From contig CM048553.1 of the NCBI GenBank assembly GCA_026413225.1, positions 47,222,001 to 47,286,000 of the forward strand: a DNA stretch of 64,000 bases, written 5' to 3'. Below, piece after piece: positions 42,620 to 54,557 of the stretch. Numbering within the stretch: the first letter of the stretch is position 1; the number at the start of each line of letters is the position of its first letter. The DNA is from Otis tarda. Lineage: Eukaryota > Chordata > Aves > Otidiformes > Otididae. The notes beneath the pieces are model-generated. The model had not been told where the DNA came from. It did no database searches and was given only the letters and a program-made list of their open reading frames with translations. A program made the position numbers and the translations under genes.

Positions 42620-44282
42620 AGCTGCATACACAATACAATTAAGGAATGCTTTTTTGGTAACCCTTCTACTAAGGTAACTAAACTACAGCTAACGGCTATG
42701 ATGAACATGCTACCTTATTTCTGCTGGATCTACTGCAGCAAGTGCAGACTACATTGATGTAAGTGATTGGTTCTCCTGCACTATGGAAGCATAATATGTT
42801 ACAACTTCTCCATTGGATATGGGGCAGATTAATGTGAATGATTGAACGAGAGTCATCAGTGTTCTTTAATTGCTCAGAAAGATACCTACAGCCAGTGGTC
42901 ATTTCAAAATCTTTTTATGTTCAGATACTGAGCCTTCGTAAAGGTTGACTACCTCAGACTTGCTGCACTCATTGTGGACACCATGTGGATCACAACTTCT
43001 GGAAGAGAAGGTTACAGCTGTTTTAGTGGCCATCTGAAACTTGAAACCAGCTCTACTGGATTCCTGTCAGAAATCCTGCAGAAGTCAGCCATTTGGTTCC
43101 AATTTGCTATAACAAAGATTTAAGTGACCTTAATGACAAACCTATTCTGTTCCCCTTCTGAGGAATCCTGTCATGTGTAGCCATAGCCTGCCTAGAGACT
43201 TCTGGAGCGTACCATACCAGTCATACGATCCAAGTATAACAGAGCTGTAGTTTGTTTACCTTTTTAGATAGCTGTACTGAAGTAACTGCAAAACAACTTA
43301 AAACTCATTCAGTATCAGATTTGAGGAATGATGGTTTTGAATGTTCTGTTTGCATTAGCCGTTTTTACAGGTGTCTTTTTTTTTTTTTTTTTTTTCCTTT
43401 CTGTTCTCCACAAAAAAATGCCTGCCTTGTTTCTGGTATCAAATTGCAGTATATTTAAATAACAATGAGATGTTGTAGTGACATAGGGTTTGTTTTGTTT
43501 TGTTTTTTTTGTCATGAGGTTTGTCTTTCTCAACCTAAAGCACTAAGACTTAAGAGTTTTGATTTGATACAGAGGTATCCAAACTCCATTTACAGTCTTC
43601 AGAATTCGTCTTTTAAAAATGAGATACGTGGCAGTAGTGATACTAGATAAAAATTTCTTCTCTATTAAAAATAGCTATGTTTATTGAAGGGAAATGGTTA
43701 CTTGAGAACCAAAGTAACTTAGTATGCAGAGGGATAACTAAAGCTGGTAAGCCTTATTCGTTTGGCTACTTCTGTGAAGCATGCAGGCTTTTTGAGGCAG
43801 AATTCCTCTAAGTAAAACTCATAAATGGTGTTTATTCAAAGTCAGGAAGTTTAGTAATAATGGGAGGCAATGACTTCTCTAAGTTGTTGTCACCTCTGAC
43901 TTAATGTAGTGGAAGTAGGCAAAATGGCACCGATACACTAAGAATATAGGACATTGCCCGTAACTCTGATTTGATGAACAAAACCTGTCAAGTACCAGAA
44001 GTGTCCTGCTGTAACTGTTTTTCTCTTCTCTGAATTCTTACACCAGAAGCAGAATGAAGTACAATAGTGGCATGCTCCAGTGTTGAGGTTTCTCAGAGTA
44101 AATGCCAAAAAATAGACCCAATATCTATAAGAGTTGCCAATGGCAATAAAAACAAGGGAACAAAACAAAACTTGCTTATGTGTGTGGGAGTACTGTGTAT
44201 GTGCAGAAGATGAGGATAGTGCAGGAATTGTCTGGTTGGGTTCCCTTTTGACTAACTGCTGACTCGCTTTATATCGACTTCT

Positions 44283-44335
44283 TTGAGGCCAATGGAATTT
44301 TGCTGTTGACTTCAGTGGGGCTGGGGTTTCACCTG
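44283..44335 (+). repeat. Possible ancient sauropsid interspersed repeat
   Basis: CCAATGGAATTTTGCTGTTG, then ACTTCAGTGGGGCTGGGGTT and TCACC, resembles a motif (aatgg-attttgcc-ttgacttcagtggggccagga-ttcacc) that I associate with old repeats in birds and reptiles. The family is not assigned. Confidence 0.35.
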
Positions 44336-44688
44336 GTTCTTTTGTGCACAGACTAAAACTGGCCTTGCCCTTTTGCCCTTGCAGAGTTAACTGTCTCTAA
44401 AACTTCTGCTAGAAGCTGCTATTAAAGAGAGGGCTCAAGTGACTATTCTTAAAAGTTGGAGACTTCATTTGGAAACAAAACCCCACTGACAGACTGATAC
44501 CTATACCTTGGAGTCTCAGCCATGTATCTTCCTTGAAAATACATTGTTGCCAGCAAAACTGTTGATTTGTCACTAAAGCTTTCTGTGGAATTCATGGTAA
44601 TGGACATGTCACTTGATGTGGTAGAAACGTGAAATCTTAAAACGCTTTTTCTGATGCTTTAAAGTGATTGAGATCACCAATGCACATG

Positions 44689-44813
44689 AATAAAGTTTTA
44701 GTCTACTGTATGAAGGGTAGATGAGACTGTCCATTGTACCGTCATTATTTGAGGTTTTGGGCGTGAGTTCTGGCAGTTCAAGAAAACCCTGTAACAGTTT
44801 CAAATCAAATAAA
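44689..44813 (+). terminator. CDV3: CDV3 distal poly(A) signals
   Basis: AATAAA at 44689-44694 (in GAATAAAGTTTT) and at 44808-44813, the latter followed by a GT-rich stretch. Position was inferred from the expected mRNA length for the gene. Confidence 0.5.
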
Positions 44814-47749
44814 ATGGAAATATATGTGGATTCTGGAGTCTAATGAATCTTTACCTTTAGTTCTAGCTTATGACTGTACAACAGCTGTGGAAATGCAGAT
44901 CATTTGGATCTCTTAAGGGACAGGCTGTGGAGTGGGTAGTCAGCCTTATGGTCAGGTGGGCGATGTTTAAGAGCTTATAGCAGTACATATATTAATATGA
45001 CTTTTATTTATGCACAGAAGTTTGGTTTGCTGCCTGTCAGAGTGTCTTCTTACTCCCACCATATAGGACTGGTTAGAGATTGTGAATTGAGTATGAATGA
45101 AGCTTTGCTTTGCTTTCCACTTGAAAATAGCTCTGCTAAATGAAAGAATCAAAAAAATAAAAACAACCAAACTCTGGATGGTTGCTGTCACCCGAATCTA
45201 TCAGCTACTGATAACTGGAGGTGTTACTTTGGGGGATTTTCTCAAGCATATCATTCCCAGTTCTTTCTGAAGGCATAAAGGAAAAAAATCAGAAATGCAG
45301 CAGATTTCCATAGTACAGAATGTTAAAACTATTTTAAAGTGTTTCTTGTGTAAAATATCAGTGCCAGCAACTATCAAAATGCCAGTTGTCAGTATCTTCC
45401 TTGTAACAGTTAATTGTTCTGCATGCCTGAAATTTTGAAAAACAGTCTTCTGTGGAAGCTCAGTATGCTTTTGAGACTCTGAAGTCCAGCTTTATCTAGT
45501 GTGGTGTTGCACTCATTTGAGGCATGCTAAGAATGTCCATTTTATTCCTTCAAAATGCTTGTTGGAGGCTCATTCCATAAATTAAGGACTGTCAGTTATA
45601 GAAATGAGACTTGATACCAGTCAGTAAAATGCAGTTGTGTGCCACTTCAGGAACTTCCTAACTTGTAACATGCTTTTATGGTGAGTTAGTTATCAATTTC
45701 CAATTTAAGGTTTCTGTTTTACTTTCTCTGGCTTAAAAGAAAAACACAGCCATAAAGTTACCGACTTGTGGTAGAACACTTAAATGTCTAGTACTTACTG
45801 AGAAATGAACAGTTTAGATTTGTGGTTCTCAGCGATATAGTCTGTATTTAAGGAATGATAAAATGCCAAAAACTAGATAATTATAATGAAGTTGGACTTC
45901 CCAAATGCCTGCTGTAGGAGTCTGGCATCTGTATCTACTTCAGCTGATGATAAATGTCGGAGCGGATTAGTTTTGACCATCTTCGTTTTAGCTGTGCCAT
46001 GTTTAATGCTATTCACAAATGAAGAGGAATTGACAACTAAAAGTGACTATCTCCTGCTACTTCAGTTTTGTCTTTGTAGCTAGCTTGGCCAGTCGTGTCC
46101 AAAGTAACACTCTCACAAAACTTATGAACAGATGAGTTTTTAATGGTACCAGTTATGTTAGAGACCTGACACCACAGGGGCTAGGGTTTTTGGTATTTGA
46201 CTGCATCTGTTGGCTCTTGGAAACTCTTTCACCACAACATGGCTGAGACACCTGTGCTGTTTATGTTAGGTAAACACAATATAAATTTCATCAGGATGCA
46301 CATTTTGGAGTTTGCTCATCTGTGCAGTAATTGTATCTTGTTGTCTTTCTAATTTCAGCCTAGTTGAGCAGTTCTAAACTTGCTTGTGTTTTTTCTGTAA
46401 AATACCATCACTAAAATGGAGCAGATGACTTTTTTTTTTTTTCCCCTCCTTAGAAGGTGTTTGTTTACAAGGCAGTAATATTATTCTTTCCAATATTGAC
46501 ATGGTCAGAGAAATTAATACCTCATATTTTACATGACCAATTTGTATCAGAGGCTCAAGAGATTAAATTTTAGTGAAAACACCTCGAGTACTTAAATCTT
46601 TATGAATAGCTGGAATCCAGGTTTTGTCCCTTGACAGTAATTTAGTTCCTGAATTGTCCCTCTCTGTTTTCAGCTTTTAACTTCACAAATTGGGTTTTAA
46701 TAGGGGGTTTATTTGGGAATATAAGAAAATAATATCATGCGTATTTAAATTTCAGATATATAGTTTAGGTGAGGGGAGGAAACCTGACATATACTTGCAA
46801 TAAATTCTTCAGAAAAAGTTAAAAATTCAGCTTGTCTGTATCAAAGGTAATATGAGAACTTGCAAGCTCTGGCAGACTGAAGAACAAATGACAGCAGAAA
46901 ACAGAACTGAGGAGTCTAATACTTGATTTGGCTAAGTCATAACTATCATATATCTAGAGTTTGGCTTCTGAAACACCACATGTAGTTCTACCATGTTCTG
47001 TTTGAAGTGAAACAGAAGAGGAAGGAAGGCTTTTTTTGTTGTTTTTTTTTTAATTAGGGAGAGTGGAGATATGCAAATAAAACACAGGAGGCATAAGAAG
47101 AGATGGATGAGGAAGGCTGTTTTCTAAACGATAGTGTTAAATGCACAGCCTGAGGTAGGGAGTGGAAGTGTTGGAGAGATGTGCTGTGTGGATAAGCGCT
47201 GCTTTCACAAGTGACACATCCATCTGATTTTAAATCAGCAAAAGTGTTTGAAGCTCAGTATTTGGGGAAGGTATCCCATTTTTTTTTTTTTTTCCCTGTT
47301 AAAAGAATCAGGAAAACCTGTTCGGAGAGAAGGTAGAATTTTGCATTGGTGCAAAGCTGTCTAACCAGTTCCTTAAAGAGACAACTGAGAAAGGACAAAT
47401 GCCAAGATGCTTCAGCAATCTTACTAGGAAATAACTTGTTTCATGTTCAAGAAAACTCTTTTTCACTTCTACATGATAAAGAGCTGAGACACTGGTTCAA
47501 GTTGCTATGAAGACATTTCCTTTTTTTTGTGAAGCATCTTCTAATGGTACGTATATCATGGGTTTATGCTCAGTTGCTTAGAATGTATATTGATACAGCA
47601 AGACTGATGAAGTTCAATAAGCTGCTTAGCCAGAATACAAATATTAAAAATGTCTCACAGTATTAATGAATTGCCAGAAAAAGTAGTGCATCTGGAAGAC
47701 TGCAATGGAAAGTATAATCTAAAACAACTGTGTGCACTGAGAAGAAGCA

Positions 47750-47960
47750 AGCCTGTTTTGTAGCAAGAGCATAGGACCAAGAGAGTGGGATTTGGCCTTG
47801 GTTTTCCACTGAGCTGCTGTGTTAACTTCAAGTTATTTTGTTTCACTTTGCCTCAGTTTCCCCAGCTGTACCAAAAAACCTCAACAACCTACCTCACAGG
47901 GATGTTGTGAGGCCAAAGCTGTTCTTTGTCAAGGGCTGGGGCTGAAGGAAGGTGCTACAG
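47750..47960 (+). mobile_element. MIR-type (CORE-SINE) SINE
   Basis: The order TAGCAAGAGCATAGGA, GCTGCTGTGTTAACTTCAAG, TGCCTCAGTTTCCCCAGCTG, ACCTACCTCACAGGGATGTT and GTGAGG matches the MIR consensus from its 5' part through the core to the 3' part, on the plus strand. It is unusually readable for an element of this age in a bird genome. It is non-coding. Confidence 0.75.
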
Positions 47961-49389
47961 AGGACTGAAAACATTTATTAAAATATCTTTATATTAGCTT
48001 TCATTATGGTATTTTAATAAAACTTTGGGAAAAGCTTATTTCTACAGCATGTAATACACGTTCTATTTAAGTATTATGTAATTAGACTGTTATTTTAGTA
48101 TGTATGGGCAAGGAGAAAGTTCAGGCTGAGCACTCTTAACTGGTATTTCCTCTCTAATTATCTGTGCAACCTAAATGGTATATTAATACGAGGCTTTTTG
48201 TTTTTATGTGGAATACATTAAAAATCAATATTGCTATATTTTGTAAACCCCATGACTGTAATAAAATCCTACTCACAATTGATAGCCATGTCTTACAATG
48301 TGGCTGTTTTAAAGTTTGTTTAAATCAGGTGAACTGGAGATATTCACTCCTGCAAGTATGTATTTGTGTCAGGATATAAGTGTTTTGCAGTAGCAATGTG
48401 GTGGTCTTCCGCTCCACACGTGTAAACACACATTTGTGCTACTCTGTATCCTTTCTTGGATTTAAGTTGAAGTAACATGCAGGTACAATGAAAATAAAGG
48501 AGAGAAATTGTAACTTTAAAATTTGCAAAATCTGGTATTAAGACAGGCTCTGAAGGAAAAAAAAAAAAAAAGGGGGGAAGAAAATGAGACAAAGGGAAGT
48601 AGTTGCTCTTGGAGAGGGTGCTGTGAAACAGTAAGATGAAGGAAAGAACTGTTCAGAAGACAGAGCTGAGAGGGTACGCAGAGGAACACGAACAGGAGGC
48701 GTGATTACCCTATCCTCTGTTATCTCCTATTTTATCAGTTAAGCGCAGCTGAAGGAACATGGAGAAATAATTTTTATGAATATGCCCTTGTCTGCTGTTG
48801 CTGGTGATTTCAAGGTTCATTGCTCAGCTTTGACAGCTGGCCTCCAAACAGAAGCAGAGAACATGATGGTGGCATGCATGCAGACACATTAGACGTCTGG
48901 TGGGAACTGGACAGGGAGATGAGGCCTGGCAGCTATCTTCTCTTACTGGTATTTTTATCATTGCAGCACCTCAAAGACAGTTGTTAATGTGCGTCAGCCA
49001 TGACAATTCTGTCAGAAATGATTACTGTTAAACTTCAACAGACTATTGCAGTTGCTTCAGAGGCAATGTTTAACTAGCTGAATAATAAGCATTAGAGAAT
49101 AACATTGAGGGCTTTCTGGAATACTTAACGGTGATGATAATGTGTGATGCTGAGGTCAGCAGATTGGTAGGTGGTTTAAAATTACTCTGAAGTATGTCCA
49201 GTTACATGGTGGAAAGGAGAATTACTTTTAAGATGTATATCATCTGTTTTCCCCCCTTAACAGAAGTAAACTACCTTGGTCTTCCCAGCTAAAAGGCCTG
49301 CTTCTACCATTCTCTTCTCACTTTCCTCCTTGTACTTCTTTTCTAATATGTCACTTTTCTCAAGGTGCTGATTAAACAGCAAATACTCA

Positions 49390-49572
49390 TCAAGGACCTC
49401 TAAGAGAAATATATGCTGTAATATTTTTACATATTGTTCTGTCTTTAATACAGCTTAACATCTTACTCGCTTTCTTGACTGCAACTACACATTGAGCAGA
49501 TGTCTTCTTCAAGCTGTCCATGGTGATGCCTAGATCGTCCCCTTGGAAGAGCACAACTAATTCAGAATCCAC
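49390..49572 (-). mobile_element. Degraded CR1/L3-like LINE ORF2 fragment
   Basis: The minus-strand frame includes DDLGITMDSLKKTSAQCVVA followed by VKKASKMLSCIKDRT. This parallels the end of the CR1-clade reverse transcriptase (pattern DLGV-VD-L--S-QC--A-KKAN--LGCI). It is a short remnant of an old insertion, so boundaries are only those of the readable part. Confidence 0.55.
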
Positions 49573-50094
49573 CAGAGCATGTATGAGTGGTTTAAAGCCT
49601 TGCCAGTATTCACTGCCCTTGAATTGCCAAGTTTACAGAATCAGTTAGCTTACCCTGGCAATCTCCATCTTCCACACTGCTGACAAACCTAATAACTTTC
49701 TATGAGCGTTGGCTTCTGCCATCCAATATACTGAGTCTTCAGTTTCATGTATATAATTCACTTCTGACCGGTGATTAGCATGGCATGCTCTTACTAACTT
49801 TTACTCAAGCTGACCTTTTCTGTTCTGTTTCTTGTCTCCTATCTTCTGTATTGAACTTTCTTTCTATCTATCTCAGTTACAGCATTGAAGTCATTGAATG
49901 ACAACTGTCTGCTTATTTCGAATAACTTGCCTACAGAAAACTTAGTTAAAAGGTTACCATAAGTTTCCTTTTTTAATTAAAACAAATCACTTACTCCGTA
50001 CCTCTTTCAGAGTATGTACAATCATAACAAAATGATTGAAGCCATAAAAACAGGCTGATACAAAAGAACAAATGCGCTATATGAGAAGCTGAGC

Positions 50095-50135
50095 TCCCAG
50101 AGCTTAACTCCATTGGTTTCAGTGGAGTTATTTCT
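50095..50135. repeat. Palindromic ancient-repeat-like segment
   Basis: AACTCCATTGGTTTCAGTGG followed by AGTT has 7-bp inverted arms (AACTCCA/TGGAGTT). It resembles the same type of old sauropsid repeat motif as at 44283. The family is not assigned. Confidence 0.35.
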
Positions 50136-51954
50136 GTCTCTTGAGATCAGTTTCATTAAAACTTGATTTGTGATCTTCTCACTTGAAGTGTAGCTAGCAC
50201 AGCCAGAATAAAGTGCAAGTGAAGCAGCTGCTTGGCAAACTTGTTTTAAATTTCTAAGTAAGTGACTGCTCTTTGTGGCGGAGATTAAGCAGATTTAGTA
50301 CTTGGTGTCTGACCAGCAACCAAATGGTCTCAGCCATGCTTAGCCTACCAAAAACATACCTGTTGCAGTATTTAACAGGACATTGAAATCAGATGACAAT
50401 ATTTGAGATGAAGATGAGTGCAGCAACACTGGGGGGCAGGCTTAGTCTTTGTGGTTTGTTTCATCTCTTCCCATTCTCATGGTGTAGTTTAAAGATCATA
50501 CATCTGTAAATAAGGTTCAGTCTTTAAGTGCTGACTACATTTACCAGCATTGCTATGTTTGTAAATACAAAGGAGATGGCATAAGGGATGACTCAAGCCT
50601 GTCAGGGTGCATAGCCTACCACGTAAGAGCTGCATTGTCTCAGTATCAGAACGCTGTATCATGTAAAGTAGCTGCTTTCCAGGACTAATAACAAGATGTG
50701 GGTGAGAAGAACATACCTTGGATTTTTGCATCCAAGTAAATTGTGTCTGTTAAGTGTTCTATTACAGCAGTTACTAGTAGTCTGTCAAAACCAATTGTGG
50801 CTGCTGGGGGTTTATAAAGTTGGCAAATTGGAGCCAAAGTTTTTTTTTTTTTGTTAGTTTTGCAGTGGGGTGGAATACAGCAGATGCAGCAATGCCTTGT
50901 AGTTGTTAGAATGTAGTACTTCATACCCTCTCCACACATCTAAAAGACTCATCTCTGCTGCTACGCTCCCCAGAGCCCTATCTTGCCATTGTAAATCCTT
51001 ACTGTGTCGCTTACCAGCCACCAAGTAACCTTCAGGACTGACTAGTTCTCCGACTGTGCACTGTGTCTTTAATCGGGGAATTAGGTAAAAGGCAAACTGG
51101 CTTTGTAAACTGGCATGACTTTTCTAGATCATTTGCTCTACTAACTTCTTCTCTGCAACTCAAAGGCCAGCACAAAAATCTCTTCCTTTGACCTGCCTTC
51201 ACCCTAGAGTATTCCCTTCTTCTTTTGTTCATCTACATTATTACCATGCCAAGGATTTCTAGTCAGGTGCCTGAATTATTCACCACTTACTTAGGAAGTA
51301 GCTGTATAAACAAGAACTCCTCAGTCTTGATCATGCTGTATTTCTTCAATCAGGGCTCCACTATCACAAACATGGCTCTGTCTGTTGCAAAGTTGCTTGG
51401 CAAGTAAATGTAATTTTGAAGAATTTAAACCTAGGCCCTCAAAGGCTACACAGGAGCCTAATTCCCACAATACAGTGAAACAAAGGCAGTAGCGCTGGTC
51501 ATAGTACAAAAGGAGGAGGGTTGCATGACTGGTAACATGCTAGCTCAAACAAAACTGTCTTAACTAGACAGCAGGGTGTAGCCTAAAGCATTTTAATTTT
51601 TTTAATGAAGAGATGCCTCAATAAAGATTCTCTGTAAGTGAAGAAATATGAAACTGAATTTACTTTCAATGATGTAGCAGAATGTCTCACCACCAGGCTT
51701 AACCTGGAGAAATGAATATAAAGCCATTTGAGTGCTTACTGTAGGGCAGAAGAAAGAATGATACTGTCTGGCTGGGAAAATGGTTGGCTGGGAGCCCACT
51801 GAGCACAGCTGAAACTGTTTCAGCGAAGTAGAGTACAGTATGATCTGTTTCTGAGGATCCCTGTGTGGCTCTCACAGTTAACACAGGAACCTAATGGTGC
51901 CTGTATATTTATATAATTGTATGTTTATAGTCATAATTTAAGTTCAAAACCTGA

Positions 51955-51970
51955 ATATATATATATATAT
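51955..51970. repeat. (AT)n microsatellite
   Basis: An uninterrupted AT dinucleotide run of eight units, likely polymorphic. Confidence 0.9.
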
Positions 51971-53919
51971 TTTGGTCAGTAGATTTTTTTTTTTACCCTG
52001 GTTTACCTATCATGGCTTCTGCATATGACAACTTCTAACTGCAGTGCACATACCTGTTGTTGTCCCTTTGTCCCATGTTAGAGTAACAGTATCAAACTCT
52101 GTAAAGCACTTTTGTGATGTTTCCTGTGAAGAAAGCTGAAGAAAATAAATTTATCTTAACAGCACTGACTGAATTCATACCTCCCAAGTTTATCTCACTG
52201 ATGTTTTCACCCCTCTTGTCGGTGACTCTGAGCAATCACAGCAGTCAGTGTGACAGACAGCAGGGTGTTGCTTGTCAGGGCGTTGTTCTAGACTCAGTGC
52301 AGAAGAGGGGCTGGCTCTAACAGCTGCTTTCCGCCTCTGTTCCCCCCAGCGCTCCCTCGCTGTCATTCTTCCTTCACCATAGCCACTTAGTGCCTGCCTT
52401 CCCCCTGGCTTAGAGCTGGTGGCCACTTGGGCAGTGAACACTGTTGCCTGTCTGCAGTATCTATGGGCAAGCTGAGGAGATGGCTGGAAAACAGGTAACA
52501 GTCAGGTCCTGCATTACTGGGTCCACTGCTGGTTGGTGTGTGTCCAATTTTAGCAGCTCCCCTTCTGCCCTGCCCCCAGGGTTCACAGCAGCTGCAGAAC
52601 TGTGTCTGTCCAAGATTTCTTTAAAGCTTAACTAAGTGGGTCAGGGAGTGCTTTCTTCTCTGTGAAAACAGTAGCACTACCCTTCCACAGCAGCTTCTTC
52701 TGAGGATCGGGAAGAAGAAAGAAAAACATATAAAGTCACAGGACCCTTAGGCCTCAACTACTAATAGCACCTATTTAAAATGTCTGCAATGAAAGCAGCA
52801 TTTTGGAGGTAGAACGGAGAATTGCCAGTGAAATACAAGGCTAATTCGAAGCGTGATTTAAGGCATCAGCAGCAGTATTATTTTCAGTATGCGGACTTGG
52901 AGCAAGTCAGAGACATCTGACATCCACAAATAGCAAAAAGCATCAAGCTGTTAAGATCCAGAAAAGCAAAACAGGTGATAAGACTGTGATTGCTGCAACT
53001 CAGCATAGCCATCTTGCCACAGCCCCCACTGATGGGGGCATGGATTTCACCTTTTGAAAAGAATCATATCCCTCACATTCACTGGCGTCTTTCAGTCCTT
53101 CCTGACAGTTCCTTCAGATCATCCTGACAGCGTGTTGCAGAGCTCACTGACAAAACATCCACTTCCTACTGAAGGAGGAAGCAGAAGCAGAAAGCACAGC
53201 CTGGCACATAAAGGCAAGCTGCCTTCCTATTCTCTCTCACCTGGAATGACCTGAGCTCTCTCCCACAGCTCAGGCCCCTTGTCCCTTCCCCTAGCAGCAT
53301 CAGCTTAGTTCTCCCCAGCAAGATTCTCCACATTGCAAAGGGTTTGGATGTTTGTGGCTCCTCCTTTCTTGTATCTGCAACTGATACTGACGAAAAGACT
53401 TTCTATAAAATGGAGTATTCAGCAGTCAGAAAATAAAAGTAGAATATACCGCCCCCCTCCTTCAAAACAATAAAGAGGTAAATTAAATAGACTTTAAAGA
53501 TGTTATTGTATGTATTTTCCCAGACAACTCCACTGATCCTGTGCTACTGGATGTTCTGCTTTTCTGTTCAAACAGGCTGCAGCAATTCTAGCTGCCTAAA
53601 TACAGCTCTTCAGATTTCATAAGCATAAACACTTTTACCCAGACTAACACAGTGCACTGACCTCAAATACAGTAAGTTCGGTAACTACAGACCCAGACCT
53701 CATAGTTACTAAAAGGTCAAACAGTTTGCCAAATATTGTGGTTGTCTGACTAAGAAAGTTTCTAGCTGCTGGAAATGAACATCTTTGTTCTGCCTCTGGT
53801 TCCTGTTGCAGACTCAAACCGGGAGCAGGATCAGACAAACTTCACTGCTTGTCAAAGAGAGTTGGTTCTAGGTTTACAGAACAGACTTGTCAGCACTCAG
53901 AATGGCAGTACATCAACAG

Positions 53920-54413
53920 CGCCTCTGTTTACAGAAATAATTTATTATATCCCTCTATCAGTACAAAAATTTACAAGCCAGTTCTTTTTGTCCCGTTTCC
54001 CTTTTCCCCTGCAATAGAAAATACCAAAAGAGGAAAACTTCATGTAAAATCTAAGTTCATTACTGTGTGGGAAATGCAACAGAATTCTTATCAACTGGTG
54101 TTTCCCCCAAAACACACGGACAAAAGATGTGATAAGCACCTCACAAAGTATTTCTTAACTATTATTATACAATGGTGTCCCTAAATAATATCATTAGGAT
54201 ATTTTGGAGACAAAGTATTTTTTGGATGAGTTCTTGCCACATTTTTAGATGCTATTGGTAACCAAAGCAATCTTTCCTATGAGTATTACTGTAAAGTTAT
54301 TTTAATCTCAGGACAAATTAGAAGTGAAACTCAACACTTTTAATTTTTGTGGTGAGAATGAAAAAATATAAATACGAATTTTAAAACGTACAAATTAAAA
54401 CCACAGAATTTGC
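53920..54413 (-). terminator. TOPBP1: TOPBP1 3' UTR and poly(A) signal
   Basis: Reading leftwards from the stop at 54414, the first good AATAAA on the minus strand is at 53946-53941 (TTTATT on the plus strand), giving a 3' UTR of about 480 bases. The UTR is AT-rich and non-coding. Confidence 0.55.
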
Positions 54414-54557
54414 TCAGTGTATTCTGGATCGCTTAACTCTGCTCATTTGTTCCAGTGCTTTTCTTTTCTGAGATACTGCAGTTCCAAGTTCTGTGTTACT
54501 CCGAAGGTAAGATTCAGCTTCCGGCAGGCAGTAAGACTCCATTGGGGGAGGTGGATC
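54414..54557 (-). CDS. TOPBP1: TOPBP1 last coding exon
   Basis: A long pyrimidine tract and TTGAAG acceptor precede [20 protein letters not shown]. The exon ends KRSRIH and TGA (54416-54414). 48 codons including stop, phase 0. Holds the basic C-terminal signal. Confidence 0.94.
   Translation of the reverse strand, partial: DPPPPMESYCLPEAESYLRSNTELGTAVSQKRKALEQMSRVKRSRIH

Larger units (their letters stand above)
42620..44830 (+). other. CDV3: CDV3 3' UTR (probable)
   Basis: About 2.2 kb after the stop without further coding sequence. AATAAA signals occur at 44145-44150, 44689-44694 and 44808-44813. The last two are close together and probably mark the main 3' end, with the first as a proximal alternative. 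A 20-base T run lies at 43376-43395. Confidence 0.6.
44831..53919. other. Intergenic region between convergent CDV3 and TOPBP1
   Basis: About 9 kb with no recognised gene. It contains a MIR-type SINE (47750-47960), a decayed CR1/L3-like LINE fragment (49390-49572), an (AT)n microsatellite at 51955-51970 and an ancient-repeat-like segment near 50095-50135. Isolated AATAAA sites (for example 48016-48021) cannot be tied to a transcript. Confidence 0.6.
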
